Origin: Pseudoalteromonas sp. Scap06
Lineage (GTDB): Bacteria > Pseudomonadota > Gammaproteobacteria > Enterobacterales > Alteromonadaceae
NCBI RefSeq assembly: GCF_013394165.1
Contig: NZ_CP041330.1
Location: forward strand, 1,232,501-1,296,500
DNA length: 64,000 bases
Direction of reading: 5' to 3'
The notes beneath the pieces are model-generated. The model was not told the DNA's origin, ran no database searches, and saw only the letters and a list, made by a program, of their open reading frames with translations. Below, piece by piece: positions 45,917-56,292 of this stretch. Numbering within the stretch: position 1 is the first letter of the stretch; the number at the start of each line of letters is the position of its first letter. A program made the position numbers and the translations under genes.

Positions 45917-46630
45917 ATGTCAGCGCTTTCTCAATTAAATATAATTCAAGTAAATGGTTTGTCTAAAGTGGTTTCCACCTTTGAAGGTGAGTTGTCCATC
46001 CTCAGCGACATCAGCTTTAATGTCAAGCATGGTGAGTCTGTTGCTGTTGTTGGCACATCGGGTTCTGGTAAGTCTACATTATTGAGCTTGCTAGCAGGGC
46101 TTGATACCGCCAGCAGTGGCGAGGTAATGTTAGATGGTGAGCCTTTGCACAAGTTAGATGAAGAAGCGCGAGCAGCACTGAGAGCCGCTAAAGTCGGTTT
46201 TGTATTTCAGTCTTTCATGTTGGTGCAAAGTTTAACCGCACTTGAAAATGTGATGCTACCTGCAGAGCTTGCTGGCGAACATGACGCTAAAGAGCAGGGA
46301 CTCGCCTTGCTTGAAAAAGTTGGTTTGAGTCATCGTATTGATCATTACCCATCGCAGTTATCTGGTGGTGAGCAACAACGTGTTGCTATTGCTCGTGCAT
46401 TTGTGGGTTCGCCTAAAATACTGTTTGCCGACGAGCCATCAGCTAACCTAGATAGCAAAAACGGCCATATGATTGAGTCGTTATTATTTGATTTAAATAA
46501 GCAAAATGGCACAACGCTTATTTTAGTTACCCACGATGAAGCACTGGCGCAAAAGTGTGAACGTATTATTCAGATTGAAGCCGGTGAGCTGGTACATAAT
46601 TCAACTGAGGAAATGGCAAATGTGGGCTAA
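45908..46630 (+). CDS. ybbA: ABC transporter ATP-binding protein YbbA
   Basis: 240 residues of the MacB/LolD-type ATPase group. Walker A is GTSGSGKSTLLSLLAG, the Q-loop is VFQSFMLVQSLTALENVMLPAEL, the signature is LSGGEQQRVAIARAF, and Walker B is ILFADEPSANLDS. It works with the FtsX-like permease YbbP downstream, whose start lies inside its last codons. AGGA at 45899 supports the ATG at 45908. Confidence 0.93.
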   Translation: MSHMSALSQLNIIQVNGLSKVVSTFEGELSILSDISFNVKHGESVAVVGTSGSGKSTLLSLLAGLDTASSGEVMLDGEPLHKLDEEARAALRAAKVGFVFQSFMLVQSLTALENVMLPAELAGEHDAKEQGLALLEKVGLSHRIDHYPSQLSGGEQQRVAIARAFVGSPKILFADEPSANLDSKNGHMIESLLFDLNKQNGTTLILVTHDEALAQKCERIIQIEAGELVHNSTEEMANVG

Positions 46631-49121
46631 ATTAGCACTTAAACTATTTTCTCGAGAGTTTCGCCGTGGTGAACTAACCGTTATAAGTGCAGCCATTGCT
46701 TTAGCGGTGTTAACGGTGCTTACTTTATCTATGGTGACCGAGCGAATTGCACAAAGTATTGCGCAAAAAAGTAGTGCCTTTATTGCAGCCGATAGGGTGT
46801 TGGCCAGTAACCATGCCATAGATACCGCTTATATTACTCAAGCCAAACAGCAAAACCTCAAAACAGCGCAAATGGTGTATTTTGACACTATGCTGTTTGC
46901 AAACGATGAAATGCAATTTAGCTCAGTAAAAGCTGCGTCAAACAGTTACCCGCTTAAAGGCCAGTTAAAGGTTAAGTCGGGCTTAAACGCAGAAACAGAA
47001 GTTGCCCCGGGGGCACCAACCCCCGGTAACGTGTGGCTAAGTGAATCGGTTTTTTACAGTTTAAATATAAACGTAGGCGACCAAGTTGAGCTAGGTGCTG
47101 CGTTATTCAATGTGGAAAAGGTGATTGTTGAAGAACCCGATGCGCCGTTTAATGTGTTCTCTAGCAGCCGCAGGGTACTAATTAATATTGACGATGTACC
47201 AAAAACTGAAGTAATACAGCCCGGTAGCCGTGTATTTTACCGCCAGTTGTATGCAGGTGATGAAAGCGAAATAAATAGTTTTTACGATTGGTTAAAACCG
47301 CAACTTAAAGAAAACCAAAACTGGTATGGTGTTAAAGACCGTCAATCGCCCATTTCAAATAGCTTAAATAGAGCTGAAAGCTTTTTGTTATTAGCCGGTT
47401 TGCTAGGGATTATTTTAGCCGCGGTTGCTATTGCAGTATCGGCTAAGCGCTATTGTGAGCGTCAATACGACCCAGTCGCAATGATGAAAACTTTAGGTGG
47501 CAGCCGAGATATGATCCGTAAAATTTACCTTATGCACCTATTAATGGTATGTACCATGGCGGTGGTTGTTGGCCTAGCTATTGGCTATGGTTTGCAAGAG
47601 ATGGCTACCGGTTATTTAGCTAAAAGTATGGGTACCGAACTGCCCATGGCTGGTTTTAAACCTTGGCTGGTGGCGATTAGTACAGGGGTTATTTGTGCGG
47701 TTATGTTCTCTATTAAGCCACTTTTAGATTTATTTGATATTCCACCGCTCAGAGTACTTCGCCGTAATTTAGGCGATCGACTAGCGGTAAGTAAAATTCA
47801 TTTAGGGCTAAGTGCACTCACCGTGTTTTTATTAATGTGGTTATTTAGTAATAACATAAAAATTACGCTTATTTTGTTTGTCTCAACGCTTGCGCTTATT
47901 TTGGTGTTATTTTTAATCTCTAAGTTAATATTTGGCGGTGGCCGCAAGCTTGGCTTAAAGCCGGGTAACAGCTGGTCTTTGGCTATTGCGTCTATTCAAA
48001 AGCGCGCCAATGTTAATGCAGTGCAGTTAATTAGTTTTTCGTTAGCTATTAAATTACTGTTATTTTTAATTGTGCTTAAAAATGATATTATTTCTGATTG
48101 GCAGTCACAATTACCAAGTGATGCACCTAATGCTTTTTTAGTGAATATTACGCAAAATGAACTGGACCCAGTTAATGAATATTTAGCACAAAAAGGCATT
48201 CAGGTGTCGGAGTTTTACCCGACTATTCGTGGTCGCGTAAATGCCGTCAACGGTGAAGCGGTTGCGCGTGAAGTGTCACTGCAAGATAACGAGAAAAAAG
48301 ACGAAGAAGCCCGCTCAGGCATTGGCCGCGAGCTCAATTTAACCTGGCTTGACGAAGTCCCTTCGCAAAATGACATTATCGATGGCCAGTGGTTTGGCGA
48401 TGACGCCGTTGCCGAGGCCTCACTGGAAGAGTCGATGATGCAGCGCCTCGATGTTAAATTAGGCGATACTCTTACATTTTTAATCGGTGCGCAGTCGTTT
48501 GATGCTAAAATAACCAGTGTGCGAAAAGTAAATTGGGCCACACTCAAGCCTAACTTTTTTATTATTTTAAGCCCAGATGTACTTAGCGACTTTCCGGCAA
48601 CCTATATTTCATCGGTACGCATTGAACCTGAGCAAAAGCGCGACTTTAGCCAGTTATTACGTTCATACCCCACTATTACAGCAATTGATGTAGATAATTT
48701 TGTTAAGCAAATACAGTCGACTATTGAGCAAGTGTCGTTAGCCATTGGTTTTGTATTGGCTATTGTGGTGTTATGTGGTGCGTTGGTACTAATATCGCAG
48801 GTGCAAGCAAGCTTAGGTGAGCGCATGCAAGAAATCGTAATATTGCGTACGTTAGGTGCTAAAAGCCGATTAATAAAAAATGCCACTTTATATGAGTTTT
48901 TATTACTGGGCGGTTTAGCCGGACTGGTCGCTGCATTTTTTAGTGATATTGCACTGTTAATAGTGCAGCAGCAAATGTTTGATTTGGCGGGTAAGCTGCA
49001 TCCAAATATTTGGATTATTGGCCCCGTTGCTGGTGGCGTGTTTGTAGCAGGTTTAGGTTATTTTATGATTGCCCGTACGCTCAAACAAAACACCCAAGGC
49101 TTAGTGCGCGCATTGGCGTAA
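46620..49121 (+). CDS. ybbP: ABC transporter permease YbbP (FtsX-like)
   Basis: About 833 residues. It has one N-terminal membrane helix, a large periplasmic domain, then a core of FtsX-type helices in two copies (LLGIILAAVAIAVSAKRYCERQYDPVAMMKTLGGSRDMIRKIY and VVLCGALVLISQVQASLGERMQEIVILRTLGAKSRLIKN). The family is thought to extract or move substrates across the envelope mechanically. The start ATG 46620 has GAGGAA upstream and overlaps ybbA by 11 bases. It belongs to the tesA-ybbAP group. Confidence 0.92.
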   Translation: MWAKLALKLFSREFRRGELTVISAAIALAVLTVLTLSMVTERIAQSIAQKSSAFIAADRVLASNHAIDTAYITQAKQQNLKTAQMVYFDTMLFANDEMQFSSVKAASNSYPLKGQLKVKSGLNAETEVAPGAPTPGNVWLSESVFYSLNINVGDQVELGAALFNVEKVIVEEPDAPFNVFSSSRRVLINIDDVPKTEVIQPGSRVFYRQLYAGDESEINSFYDWLKPQLKENQNWYGVKDRQSPISNSLNRAESFLLLAGLLGIILAAVAIAVSAKRYCERQYDPVAMMKTLGGSRDMIRKIYLMHLLMVCTMAVVVGLAIGYGLQEMATGYLAKSMGTELPMAGFKPWLVAISTGVICAVMFSIKPLLDLFDIPPLRVLRRNLGDRLAVSKIHLGLSALTVFLLMWLFSNNIKITLILFVSTLALILVLFLISKLIFGGGRKLGLKPGNSWSLAIASIQKRANVNAVQLISFSLAIKLLLFLIVLKNDIISDWQSQLPSDAPNAFLVNITQNELDPVNEYLAQKGIQVSEFYPTIRGRVNAVNGEAVAREVSLQDNEKKDEEARSGIGRELNLTWLDEVPSQNDIIDGQWFGDDAVAEASLEESMMQRLDVKLGDTLTFLIGAQSFDAKITSVRKVNWATLKPNFFIILSPDVLSDFPATYISSVRIEPEQKRDFSQLLRSYPTITAIDVDNFVKQIQSTIEQVSLAIGFVLAIVVLCGALVLISQVQASLGERMQEIVILRTLGAKSRLIKNATLYEFLLLGGLAGLVAAFFSDIALLIVQQQMFDLAGKLHPNIWIIGPVAGGVFVAGLGYFMIARTLKQNTQGLVRALA

Positions 49122-49143
49122 ACTTTTTGGCCAAATAGAGTTT

Positions 49144-49172
49144 AAATGCCTACTTTTTAAGTAGGCATTTTT
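49144..49172 (+). terminator. terminator of ybbAP
   Basis: AAATGCCTACTT and AAGTAGGCATTT form a 12-bp stem with a 3-nt loop, ending in T5. Confidence 0.9.
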
Positions 49173-49253
49173 GTTTTGGCTTGGTACTGGTAATTTATAC
49201 AGTGCTCTGGCATTATTAGCATTATTAATAAATAACAATAATGAGAGTGCTGT

Positions 49254-49778
49254 TTGGCCATTATTTTAGGGATCGATCCGGGCTCGCGTTTAACGGGTTA
49301 CGGTGTGGTTGCGCACCAAGGTGCTAAGTTTACATACTTAGGCAGTGGCTGTATTAAATTAGCCGATCATGACTTTCCCACCCGACTTAAAATGATCTAC
49401 CAAGGTATTACGCAGCTTATAGAGCAGTTTTCGCCTGAAACCTTTGCCATAGAAAAAGTATTTATGGCACATAACCCCGATTCTGCTTTAAAGCTTGGGC
49501 AAGCCCGTGGTGCTGCCATTGTGGGGGCCTCTATGGCCGACTTACCGGTGTTTGAATACTCTGCACGGCAAATAAAGCAAGCCGTGGTGGGTAACGGTGG
49601 AGCAGATAAATCGCAAGTGCAACATATGGTTAAAAATATACTTAAACTGCCAGGTACGCCGCAAGCCGATGCAGCAGATGCACTCGCGATTGCAATTTGC
49701 CATGCTCACTCTGAACAAAATTTAATAAAACTAGCGGGTAGCGCAAGCAAAACCGTTAGAGGACGTCTAAGGAAATAA
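49254..49778 (+). CDS. ruvC: Holliday junction resolvase RuvC
   Basis: 174 residues. It is the nuclease that cuts Holliday junctions behind the RuvAB motor. [18 protein letters not shown] holds the first catalytic Asp. [18 protein letters not shown] and [15 protein letters not shown] hold the others. The start is TTG at 49254 with GAGAG upstream; no ATG is available in frame. It is the first gene of ruvCAB. Confidence 0.96.
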   Translation: MAIILGIDPGSRLTGYGVVAHQGAKFTYLGSGCIKLADHDFPTRLKMIYQGITQLIEQFSPETFAIEKVFMAHNPDSALKLGQARGAAIVGASMADLPVFEYSARQIKQAVVGNGGADKSQVQHMVKNILKLPGTPQADAADALAIAICHAHSEQNLIKLAGSASKTVRGRLRK

Positions 49779-49780
49779 CA

Positions 49781-50398
49781 ATGATAGGTCGCTTAAACGG
49801 CGTGTTAGTTGAAAAACAGCCCCCAGAAATATTATTAGAAGTGAGTGGCGTTGGCTACGAAGTACAAATGCCAATGACCTGTTTTTATGATTTACCCAAA
49901 GTGGGCGACAACGCCATTGTGTACACTCACTTTGTTGTACGCGAAGACGCACAGTTATTGTTTGGCTTTAATAATAAAACCGAACGAGCCTTATTTCGAG
50001 AGCTGTTAAAAGCCAATGGCGTAGGACCTAAGTTGGGTTTAGCTATTTTGTCGGGTATGTCGGCGCAGCAGTTTGTAAGTTGCGTAAATAATGAAGACGC
50101 TACCGCCTTGGTTAAACTGCCAGGGGTAGGTAAAAAAACCGCCGAGCGCTTAGTGCTCGAAATGAAAGACCGATTAAAGAATTGGGGCAACGACTTATTT
50201 ACCCCATTTAGCGACAGCGCCGTAATAGAGCCTGCGAGCGATGCAACTATAGCTAATAATGCGGCCGATGATGCGGTTTCGGCGTTAGTGGCGCTCGGTT
50301 ATAAATTGCCACAAGCGCAAAAAGCAGTAAAATCAGTAAGCAAACCCGATATGTCGACTGAGGTTCTAATTAAAGAATCTTTGAAATCAATGCTGTGA
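49781..50398 (+). CDS. ruvA: Holliday junction branch-migration protein RuvA
   Basis: 205 residues. The N-terminal OB fold is [28 protein letters not shown]. Two helix-hairpin-helix motifs follow ([16 protein letters not shown] and [19 protein letters not shown]), and the C-terminal UBA-like domain [21 protein letters not shown] contacts RuvB. Two bases separate it from ruvC and seven from ruvB. Confidence 0.97.
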   Translation: MIGRLNGVLVEKQPPEILLEVSGVGYEVQMPMTCFYDLPKVGDNAIVYTHFVVREDAQLLFGFNNKTERALFRELLKANGVGPKLGLAILSGMSAQQFVSCVNNEDATALVKLPGVGKKTAERLVLEMKDRLKNWGNDLFTPFSDSAVIEPASDATIANNAADDAVSALVALGYKLPQAQKAVKSVSKPDMSTEVLIKESLKSML

Positions 50399-50405
50399 GT
50401 AAATT

Positions 50406-51413
50406 ATGATCGAAGCTGATCGCTTAATAGATGCTGCTGAAAAAACCAATGAAGACACCATAGATCGTGCTATTAGGCCTAAGTTACTGGCCGATTATCG
50501 TGGTCAGCCGCATGTTAAGCAACAAATGGAAATATTTATTGAAGCTGCGCGTAGCCGCAGTGAAGCGTTGGATCATTTATTAATATTTGGCCCGCCAGGC
50601 TTAGGTAAAACCACGCTTGCTAATATTGTAGCAAATGAATTAAGCGTAAATATTAAAACGACCTCGGGCCCTGTACTTGAAAAAGCCGGCGATTTAGCTG
50701 CATTGCTTACTAATCTTGAAGAAGGTGATGTACTGTTTATTGATGAAATTCACCGCTTAAGCCCACAAGTAGAAGAAATACTTTACCCTGCAATGGAAGA
50801 TTACCAACTCGATATAATGATAGGTGAGGGGCCTGCAGCACGCTCTATTAAGCTTGATTTACCTGCATTTACCTTAATTGGCGCAACCACGCGTGCGGGC
50901 TCATTAACCTCACCACTGCGTGATCGCTTTGGTATTGTACAGCGTTTAGAGTTTTATTCTGTTGAGGATTTGTCGCATATAGTGGGGCGCTCAGCGCATT
51001 ACCTTGATTTAGAAATGTGTGACGATGGCGCAGCTGAAATTGCCAAGCGCTCTCGTGGCACACCGCGTATAGCAAACCGTTTATTGCGTCGCGTGCGCGA
51101 TTACACCCAAGTTAAATCAGATGGTACGGTTAATGCCGAGGTTGCTCAACAAGCCCTCGATATGATTGATGTTGATAAAAGCGGCTTTGATTACATGGAC
51201 CGTAAATATTTACTCGCCATCATCGAAAAATTTATGGGTGGCCCGGTTGGCCTTGACAACCTAGCCGCTGCCATAGGCGAAGAAAAAGAAACCATAGAAG
51301 ATGTGATTGAACCGTTTTTAATTCAACAAGGGTTTATTCAGCGCACGCCTCGCGGACGAATTGTGTCGGATAATGCGTATCATCATTTTGGTTTACTTCC
51401 CAAGCAAGACTAA
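50406..51413 (+). CDS. ruvB: Holliday junction branch-migration ATPase RuvB
   Basis: 335 residues. This AAA+ hexameric motor drives branch migration with RuvA. Walker A is [11 protein letters not shown], Walker B is [12 protein letters not shown], sensor 1 is LIGATTRAG, and the arginine finger is in [14 protein letters not shown]. The C-terminal winged helix ends with [10 protein letters not shown]. It is the last gene of the operon. Confidence 0.97.
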   Translation: MIEADRLIDAAEKTNEDTIDRAIRPKLLADYRGQPHVKQQMEIFIEAARSRSEALDHLLIFGPPGLGKTTLANIVANELSVNIKTTSGPVLEKAGDLAALLTNLEEGDVLFIDEIHRLSPQVEEILYPAMEDYQLDIMIGEGPAARSIKLDLPAFTLIGATTRAGSLTSPLRDRFGIVQRLEFYSVEDLSHIVGRSAHYLDLEMCDDGAAEIAKRSRGTPRIANRLLRRVRDYTQVKSDGTVNAEVAQQALDMIDVDKSGFDYMDRKYLLAIIEKFMGGPVGLDNLAAAIGEEKETIEDVIEPFLIQQGFIQRTPRGRIVSDNAYHHFGLLPKQD

Positions 51414-51460
51414 TTAGCAGCCTGAGATAGATTTATTATCCAGAGTTTAGGTTAAATACT

Positions 51461-51495
51461 AAAGCCATTGTCTTTTTAACGACAGTGGCTTTTTT
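51461..51495 (+). terminator. terminator of ruvCAB
   Basis: AGCCATTGTC and GACAGTGGCT (one G-U) around TTTTTAAC, then T6. Confidence 0.9.
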
Positions 51496-51613
51496 GTATG
51501 AGCAAACATTACGTATTTTACTTTGCCAATAATTCACAGAGCGTTAAGACATACCAGGCTATTGTTCGACTGCTTATTTAGCCCGAGTTGAGATGGTTTG
51601 ATAAATTGTGGGC

Positions 51614-51725
51614 AAAAAAAAGCCCGCAAATAATGCGGGCAAACAACAAGTTTAAGGAAGTAATCTAGGGAACTACGTTTTACTTGTTGAGGTCATACCC
51701 CAAGAAGTAAAAAAGTAATACGAAA
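51614..51725 (-). ncRNA. candidate small RNA with its own promoter and terminator
   Basis: The minus strand carries a strong intrinsic terminator (GCCCGC/GCGGGC, then T8 at 51614-51640) with no protein gene upstream of it. Reading upstream there is TTTCAT (51754-51759), a 16-bp spacer and TATTAT-like TAATAT (51732-51737), placing a start near 51725. The 112-nt RNA could form TTGGGG/CCTCAA and CAACAAGT/ACTTGTTG stems, leaving TAGATTACTTCCTTAA unpaired as a possible seed. The T8 tail fits an Hfq-bound sRNA. I do not recognise a known family. Confidence 0.5.
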
Positions 51726-51782
51726 TAAATCATATTACGAAGAACTGGATTCAATGAAATAGCTTTCATTTAATGCGCTAGC

Positions 51783-51829
51783 TCGGTATGGGAGAATAAT
51801 ACCGAAGCGACACAATTTGTTCAAACTAG
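51783..51829. other. hairpin and 16-bp match to the MITE-like repeat
   Basis: TCGGTAT/ATACCGA (51783-51805) is extended by CGCT/AGCG. Just after it, AATTTGTTCAAACTAG (51814-51829) equals the inverse of the inner right end of the MITE-like repeats. I see nothing else definite in the AT-rich remainder to 52304, where the tolQ promoter must lie. Confidence 0.35.
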
Positions 51830-52304
51830 AAAATTTATATTTTCAGATTAAAAAAACTAATAGCAGCGGTTTTTTGTTTTTGCTTATTGTTGCATGTTAA
51901 TTAATCATTAATTCTATAAGTTAATGAAATGCTTTGTTTATGTATATTAACATATTAACGTTCGGTATTAGTTTTACTATTACGTTAAGGTAAGCATGTG
52001 CTGGTTATGAGTGCTTATGCATTAATTTTGAATAAACAGCGCATTTTGTCACTCTTTAGTGAAACTAAGCGCGCTTCCATAAAGCTTTGTTGTTATTTAT
52101 TTATACAGTAGAACAAGAGTTAAGTAGTAAATATTGAGTAAAGCTGTTTTTTTTAACGTTTTTTGTTGTCTATTCACAGCAATATCGTTGTCAGCAGTAA
52201 ATACACTAGATACACTAGCAAAACTTTAATGGTGGCTAATGTATTGCTAAGTTACCTTACTCAAATAAATCAATTTGATGTTTTTAATTATTTAGGAGTT
52301 TAAC

Positions 52305-53009
52305 GTGGGATCAGGGCTTAATTTTTTAGATCTAATTCTAGAAGCCAGTTTGCTTGTGCAATTAGTAATGCTAGCGTTGGTTGCTATGTCGGTTATGTCA
52401 TGGGCTATTATTTTTCAACGTAAAAAAGCCATCTCTGACGCCTTAGCAAATGCCAAAAAATTTGAGCAACGTTTTTGGTCTGGTGTTGACCTAAGTAAAC
52501 TATATAACGAAATCTCTTCTCGCGGTGGCCAGTCTGCTGGTATTGAGGCGTTATTTACCTCAGGCTTTAAAGAGTTTGCACGTCATAAAAAAAATACTTT
52601 TCAAAGTGCGGGCATTGTAATGGAAGGCACACACCGTTCAATGCGGGTTGCGCTTTCTCGCGAAATAGAAAAACTAGAATCAAGCCTATCGTTTTTAGCA
52701 ACGGTCGGTTCAATTAGCCCTTACATCGGCTTATTTGGTACGGTGTGGGGTATTATGAATGCCTTTATTGCCTTAGGTGAGGTAAAGCAAGCGACCTTAC
52801 AAATGGTTGCTCCTGGTATAGCAGAGGCACTAATTGCTACAGCAATGGGTTTATTTGCGGCAATTCCAGCCGTTATTGCTTACAACCGCTTTGCTAACAA
52901 AGTTGAAAAGTTAGAATCTCACTATATTAACTTTATGGAAGAATTTGCCAATATCTTACACCGTCAAGCAGCTACCCAAATAGAGGCTCAAGCGAATGTA
53001 CCAGCGTAA
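52305..53009 (+). CDS. tolQ: Tol-Pal system inner-membrane protein TolQ
   Basis: 234 residues. It is homologous to ExbB/MotA and forms the proton-driven stator of the Tol machine with TolR. Three membrane helices are seen: [42 protein letters not shown] and [20 protein letters not shown]. The start is GTG with AGGAG six bases upstream. ybgC, usually upstream, is absent here. It overlaps tolR by 14 bases. Confidence 0.96.
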   Translation: MGSGLNFLDLILEASLLVQLVMLALVAMSVMSWAIIFQRKKAISDALANAKKFEQRFWSGVDLSKLYNEISSRGGQSAGIEALFTSGFKEFARHKKNTFQSAGIVMEGTHRSMRVALSREIEKLESSLSFLATVGSISPYIGLFGTVWGIMNAFIALGEVKQATLQMVAPGIAEALIATAMGLFAAIPAVIAYNRFANKVEKLESHYINFMEEFANILHRQAATQIEAQANVPA

Positions 53010-53427
53010 AAAGCGTCGCCCAGTCGCAGAAATTAATGTAGTACCATACATTGATGTAATGTTGGTGCTGCTTATTATATTTATGGCCACTGCGCCGTTA
53101 ATTACTCATGGTGTAAAAGTAGACCTGCCAAAAATGGAAGAGTCGGACTTAGTCGATACCAAAGACACGCCACCCATTATTGCTTCTATTGATGCCGATG
53201 GTAAGTATTATGTGAGTGTCGGTACCGATCCTGAGGAGCCGATGGAAGCATTAGATGTAGCCGCAGTAATTAAGCTACAACTAATGAAAAACCCAGATGT
53301 GCCTGTGATGATCAAAGGCTCGGGTAAAGTGTCGTATCAGGAAGTGTTACTGTTAATGGACTTTTTAAAAAATGCAGGTGTACCGTCGGTAGGATTAATG
53401 ACCGAATCCTTTGAGGGGACCAAGTAA
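52996..53427 (+). CDS. tolR: Tol-Pal system protein TolR
   Basis: 143 residues, ExbD-like. The single N-terminal helix [22 protein letters not shown] carries the proton-bearing Asp in YIDVML. The periplasmic domain ends [10 protein letters not shown]. It works with TolQ to energise TolA. Confidence 0.96.
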   Translation: MYQRKKRRPVAEINVVPYIDVMLVLLIIFMATAPLITHGVKVDLPKMEESDLVDTKDTPPIIASIDADGKYYVSVGTDPEEPMEALDVAAVIKLQLMKNPDVPVMIKGSGKVSYQEVLLLMDFLKNAGVPSVGLMTESFEGTK

Positions 53428-53431
53428 CTGT

Positions 53432-54337
53432 ATGAGTAGTTCATTAATTAAATCAGTATTGCTGCATTTAGCGTTAGGCGGGTTTTTGTATGCATCAGCA
53501 AACATTCATCCTCCTAAACCTAAAGTAATGGAAGTGACGCTTAATGCGGCTATTCCTGAACCAGAGAAAGCGGTTTCAGCGGTTACGGTTGATCAAAAGC
53601 AAGTTGAGCAAAAAATAGCTGAGCTTAAAAAGAAAGAAGATGATAAAAAGCGTGCTGAAGATAAACGCATTCGAGATTTAGAACGCAGAGCTGCCGATGC
53701 ACGTAAACAGCGTGAAGCTGAAGCAAGACGCATTAAAAAGCTTGAACAGCAGCGCAAAGCGAAAGAAAAAGAAACCGCAGAGGCGCAAGCACAAGCTAAA
53801 AAAGCCCGTGAAATAGAACAACGCGAGCGAGCAAAAGCGAAGCAAGCCGAAAAGCAAAAGCAAGAAGCTGAAAACGCAGCAAAAGCGGCTGCCGATAAAC
53901 GCAAAGCGGAAGAAGCGGCACTTAAAAAAGCCGAACAAGAGCGTAAAAAGCGCGCTGAAGAAGCAGAACGTAAACGTCAGCAAGCATTGCAAGAACAAAT
54001 GCTGCAAGAGCAGCTTGCCAAAGAGCAGGCGGCACGTAATAAAATACGTCAACAGCAAGTAGTGAGTGAAGTTGATAAATTCCGCGCATTAATTATGGCG
54101 CGTATTCAACAAAACTTATTAATTGATGAAAAAATGAAAAACCAGCAATGCCGCATTAACATCCGTCTTGGATTTAATGGGCTGGTAACACAAGTTAAAT
54201 CGTTAGGCGGTGATAAGTTAGTATGTGAGGCTGCATTAAGAGCTGTTCGCATGGCCGACACATTACCGGTATCTAAAGATAAAGACGTATTCGAGCAACT
54301 AAAGAATATTAATATAACCATCGCGCCAGAGTTTTAA
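53432..54337 (+). CDS. tolA: Tol-Pal system protein TolA
   Basis: About 301 residues. It has an N-terminal membrane helix ([19 protein letters not shown]), then a long Lys/Glu/Ala/Arg-rich helix (about residues 48-205) that spans the periplasm. The C-terminal domain ([30 protein letters not shown]) binds TolB and Pal. The cysteine pair in QQCRIN and KLVCEAAL fits the usual disulfide. It is slightly shorter than E. coli TolA. The start is ATG 53432; the upstream frame start at 53411 would lie inside tolR. Confidence 0.94.
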   Translation: MSSSLIKSVLLHLALGGFLYASANIHPPKPKVMEVTLNAAIPEPEKAVSAVTVDQKQVEQKIAELKKKEDDKKRAEDKRIRDLERRAADARKQREAEARRIKKLEQQRKAKEKETAEAQAQAKKAREIEQRERAKAKQAEKQKQEAENAAKAAADKRKAEEAALKKAEQERKKRAEEAERKRQQALQEQMLQEQLAKEQAARNKIRQQQVVSEVDKFRALIMARIQQNLLIDEKMKNQQCRINIRLGFNGLVTQVKSLGGDKLVCEAALRAVRMADTLPVSKDKDVFEQLKNINITIAPEF

Positions 54338-54345
54338 GGGATGAC

Positions 54346-55704
54346 ATGTTTAACAAAATTAAAATAGCCTGTTTAGTTTTAATATTAGGATTTCAGGGTG
54401 TTGCACATGCGGCACTTGAAATTGTTATTACTGAAGGTATTGACGGCGCAAGACCGATTGCGATTGTGCCATTTAAATACCAAGGTATTGGTCCTATTCC
54501 ACAGCAGCTAAGTGATGTAATTGCTGCCGATTTAATGCGCAGCGGTAAGTTTAAGCCTGTGAGTGTGTCTCAAATGCCACAACAGCCTCACAAAGATGCT
54601 GATATTGATTACGGTGCTTGGGTAAATCAAGGTGTAGAAGCTGTATTGGTTGGTGAAGTAGAGCAGCAAACCAATGGACGCTATTTAGTGCGTTATGAGT
54701 TGGTTGATGTTATTCGCGGCCAAATCACTGGCGGTGAAACACAAATGATGAGCAACGGTAAGCTGGTTCAAAGCCAAGACCATATCTTAGAAGCGCGCCA
54801 AAGCGTGATCGGTGAAACCGGCTTTCGCCGTTACTCGCACCGCATCAGTGATGTAATTTATGAAAAACTAACCGGTGAAAAGGGCGCGTTTTTAACTAAA
54901 ATAGCCTATGTTATTGTTCGTGATACTGACGAAAAGCCTTATCAGTTAGTGGTTGCTGACTACGATGGCTTTAATGAACAAGTGTTATTGCGCTCAAAAG
55001 AGCCATTAATGTCGCCAGTATGGTCGCCTGATGGTACTAAATTAGCGTATGTAACGTTTGAAAATCGCCAGAGCCAAATTTTTATTCAAGACATTTATAC
55101 CGGTAAACGTGAACTGATCACCAGCTATAAAGGAATTAACGGTGCGCCGCAGTTCTCGCCAGACGGTAAAAAGCTACTGTTAGTGCTATCAAAAGATAAA
55201 ACTGGTGCAACTGAGGTTTACTTATTAGACTTACTAACGCGTAAAGAGACCCGATTAACACGCCATCGTAGTATAGATACCGAACCTTCGTGGTACCCAA
55301 ATGGTCAAGATATAGTATTTACGTCGGAAAGGGGTGGTAATGCTCAGATTTATAAGTTAAATTTAAAAACTGGCAGATCTCAAAGATTAACCTTTGACGG
55401 TGACATGAACCTAGCGGGTTCTATTTCACCAGACGGGAAAGAATTAGTGATGGTAAACCGTACTAACGGACAGTATCATCTTGCTAAGAAAGAGTTGGCT
55501 ACAGGTGCGTTCCAAGTTTTAACTCGAACTCGCCTTGATGAATCGCCGAGCATAGCGCCAAATGGCTCGATGATTATATACAGCACGCTCCATAATAATA
55601 AACAGGTACTTGCGCTAGTATCGATGGACGGCCGTTTTAAAGCACGCTTACCTGTGCTTGATGGACAAGTGAAGGCACCGGCTTGGTCGCCATATTTACA
55701 GTAA
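54346..55704 (+). CDS. tolB: Tol-Pal system periplasmic protein TolB
   Basis: 452 residues with a signal peptide ending VAHAAL. An N-terminal alpha/beta domain (about 22-160) is followed by a six-bladed beta-propeller with repeated [36 protein letters not shown] and [10 protein letters not shown] units. It binds Pal and TolA. The SD is AAGGGA. Confidence 0.97.
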   Translation: MFNKIKIACLVLILGFQGVAHAALEIVITEGIDGARPIAIVPFKYQGIGPIPQQLSDVIAADLMRSGKFKPVSVSQMPQQPHKDADIDYGAWVNQGVEAVLVGEVEQQTNGRYLVRYELVDVIRGQITGGETQMMSNGKLVQSQDHILEARQSVIGETGFRRYSHRISDVIYEKLTGEKGAFLTKIAYVIVRDTDEKPYQLVVADYDGFNEQVLLRSKEPLMSPVWSPDGTKLAYVTFENRQSQIFIQDIYTGKRELITSYKGINGAPQFSPDGKKLLLVLSKDKTGATEVYLLDLLTRKETRLTRHRSIDTEPSWYPNGQDIVFTSERGGNAQIYKLNLKTGRSQRLTFDGDMNLAGSISPDGKELVMVNRTNGQYHLAKKELATGAFQVLTRTRLDESPSIAPNGSMIIYSTLHNNKQVLALVSMDGRFKARLPVLDGQVKAPAWSPYLQ

Positions 55705-55739
55705 TAATTGCTGGTTTACTCAAAATAGGAATCTACTCA

Positions 55740-56279
55740 ATGCAACTTAACAAAATACTTAAAGGCCTGCTAATTGCTGTGCCAGTAATGACACTAGCAG
55801 CTTGTAGCTCATCTTCAGATATCGATGAAAATGCAGCCAACCAGTCTAACCAAGCAACTGTTGAGCAAACAACAACTGATACAGTTGAAGTAGCAACAAT
55901 GACGCCAGAGCAACAAGCTGAAGAGCAACTTCGTCAAAAGTACGAAGCGCTTCGTCAAGAGCAAATCATTTACTTTGGTTTTGACACTGCAACGATTCAA
56001 GGTCAATACGGCGAGCTACTTCGTGCACACGCTGAGTTTTTAGTTAAAAATCCTTCTGTTAAAGTATTAATCGAAGGCCACGCAGATGAGCGCGGTACGC
56101 CAGAGTACAACATTGCACTTGGTGAGCACCGTGGACAAGCAGTTGAAAAATACCTACAAAGCTTAGGTGTTTCTGCAAGCCAAATGTCAGTAGTTAGCTA
56201 CGGTGAAGAGAAGCCAATGGTTAAATCTCGCACTGAAGAAGCTTTCGCTAAAAACCGCCGTGCGGTACTAGTTTACTAA
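55740..56279 (+). CDS. pal: peptidoglycan-associated lipoprotein Pal
   Basis: About 179 residues. The lipobox LAAC follows the signal peptide (MQLNKILKGLLIAVPVMT). An Asn/Thr/Gln-rich linker leads to an OmpA-like domain: IIYFGFDTATIQ, VLIEGHADERGTPEYNIALGEHRG and FAKNRRAVLVY, with the peptidoglycan-binding Asp and Arg. AGGA supports the start at 55740; the longer frame from 55683 overlaps tolB and is not real. Confidence 0.97.
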   Translation: MQLNKILKGLLIAVPVMTLAACSSSSDIDENAANQSNQATVEQTTTDTVEVATMTPEQQAEEQLRQKYEALRQEQIIYFGFDTATIQGQYGELLRAHAEFLVKNPSVKVLIEGHADERGTPEYNIALGEHRGQAVEKYLQSLGVSASQMSVVSYGEEKPMVKSRTEEAFAKNRRAVLVY

Positions 56280-56292
56280 GATAAGAGATATT

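Noticed and set aside
53593..54321. Long minus-strand frames rich in Phe, Ser and Cys opposite tolA
   Set aside because: They are mirror images of the Lys/Ala/Glu-rich tolA repeat and have no coding features.
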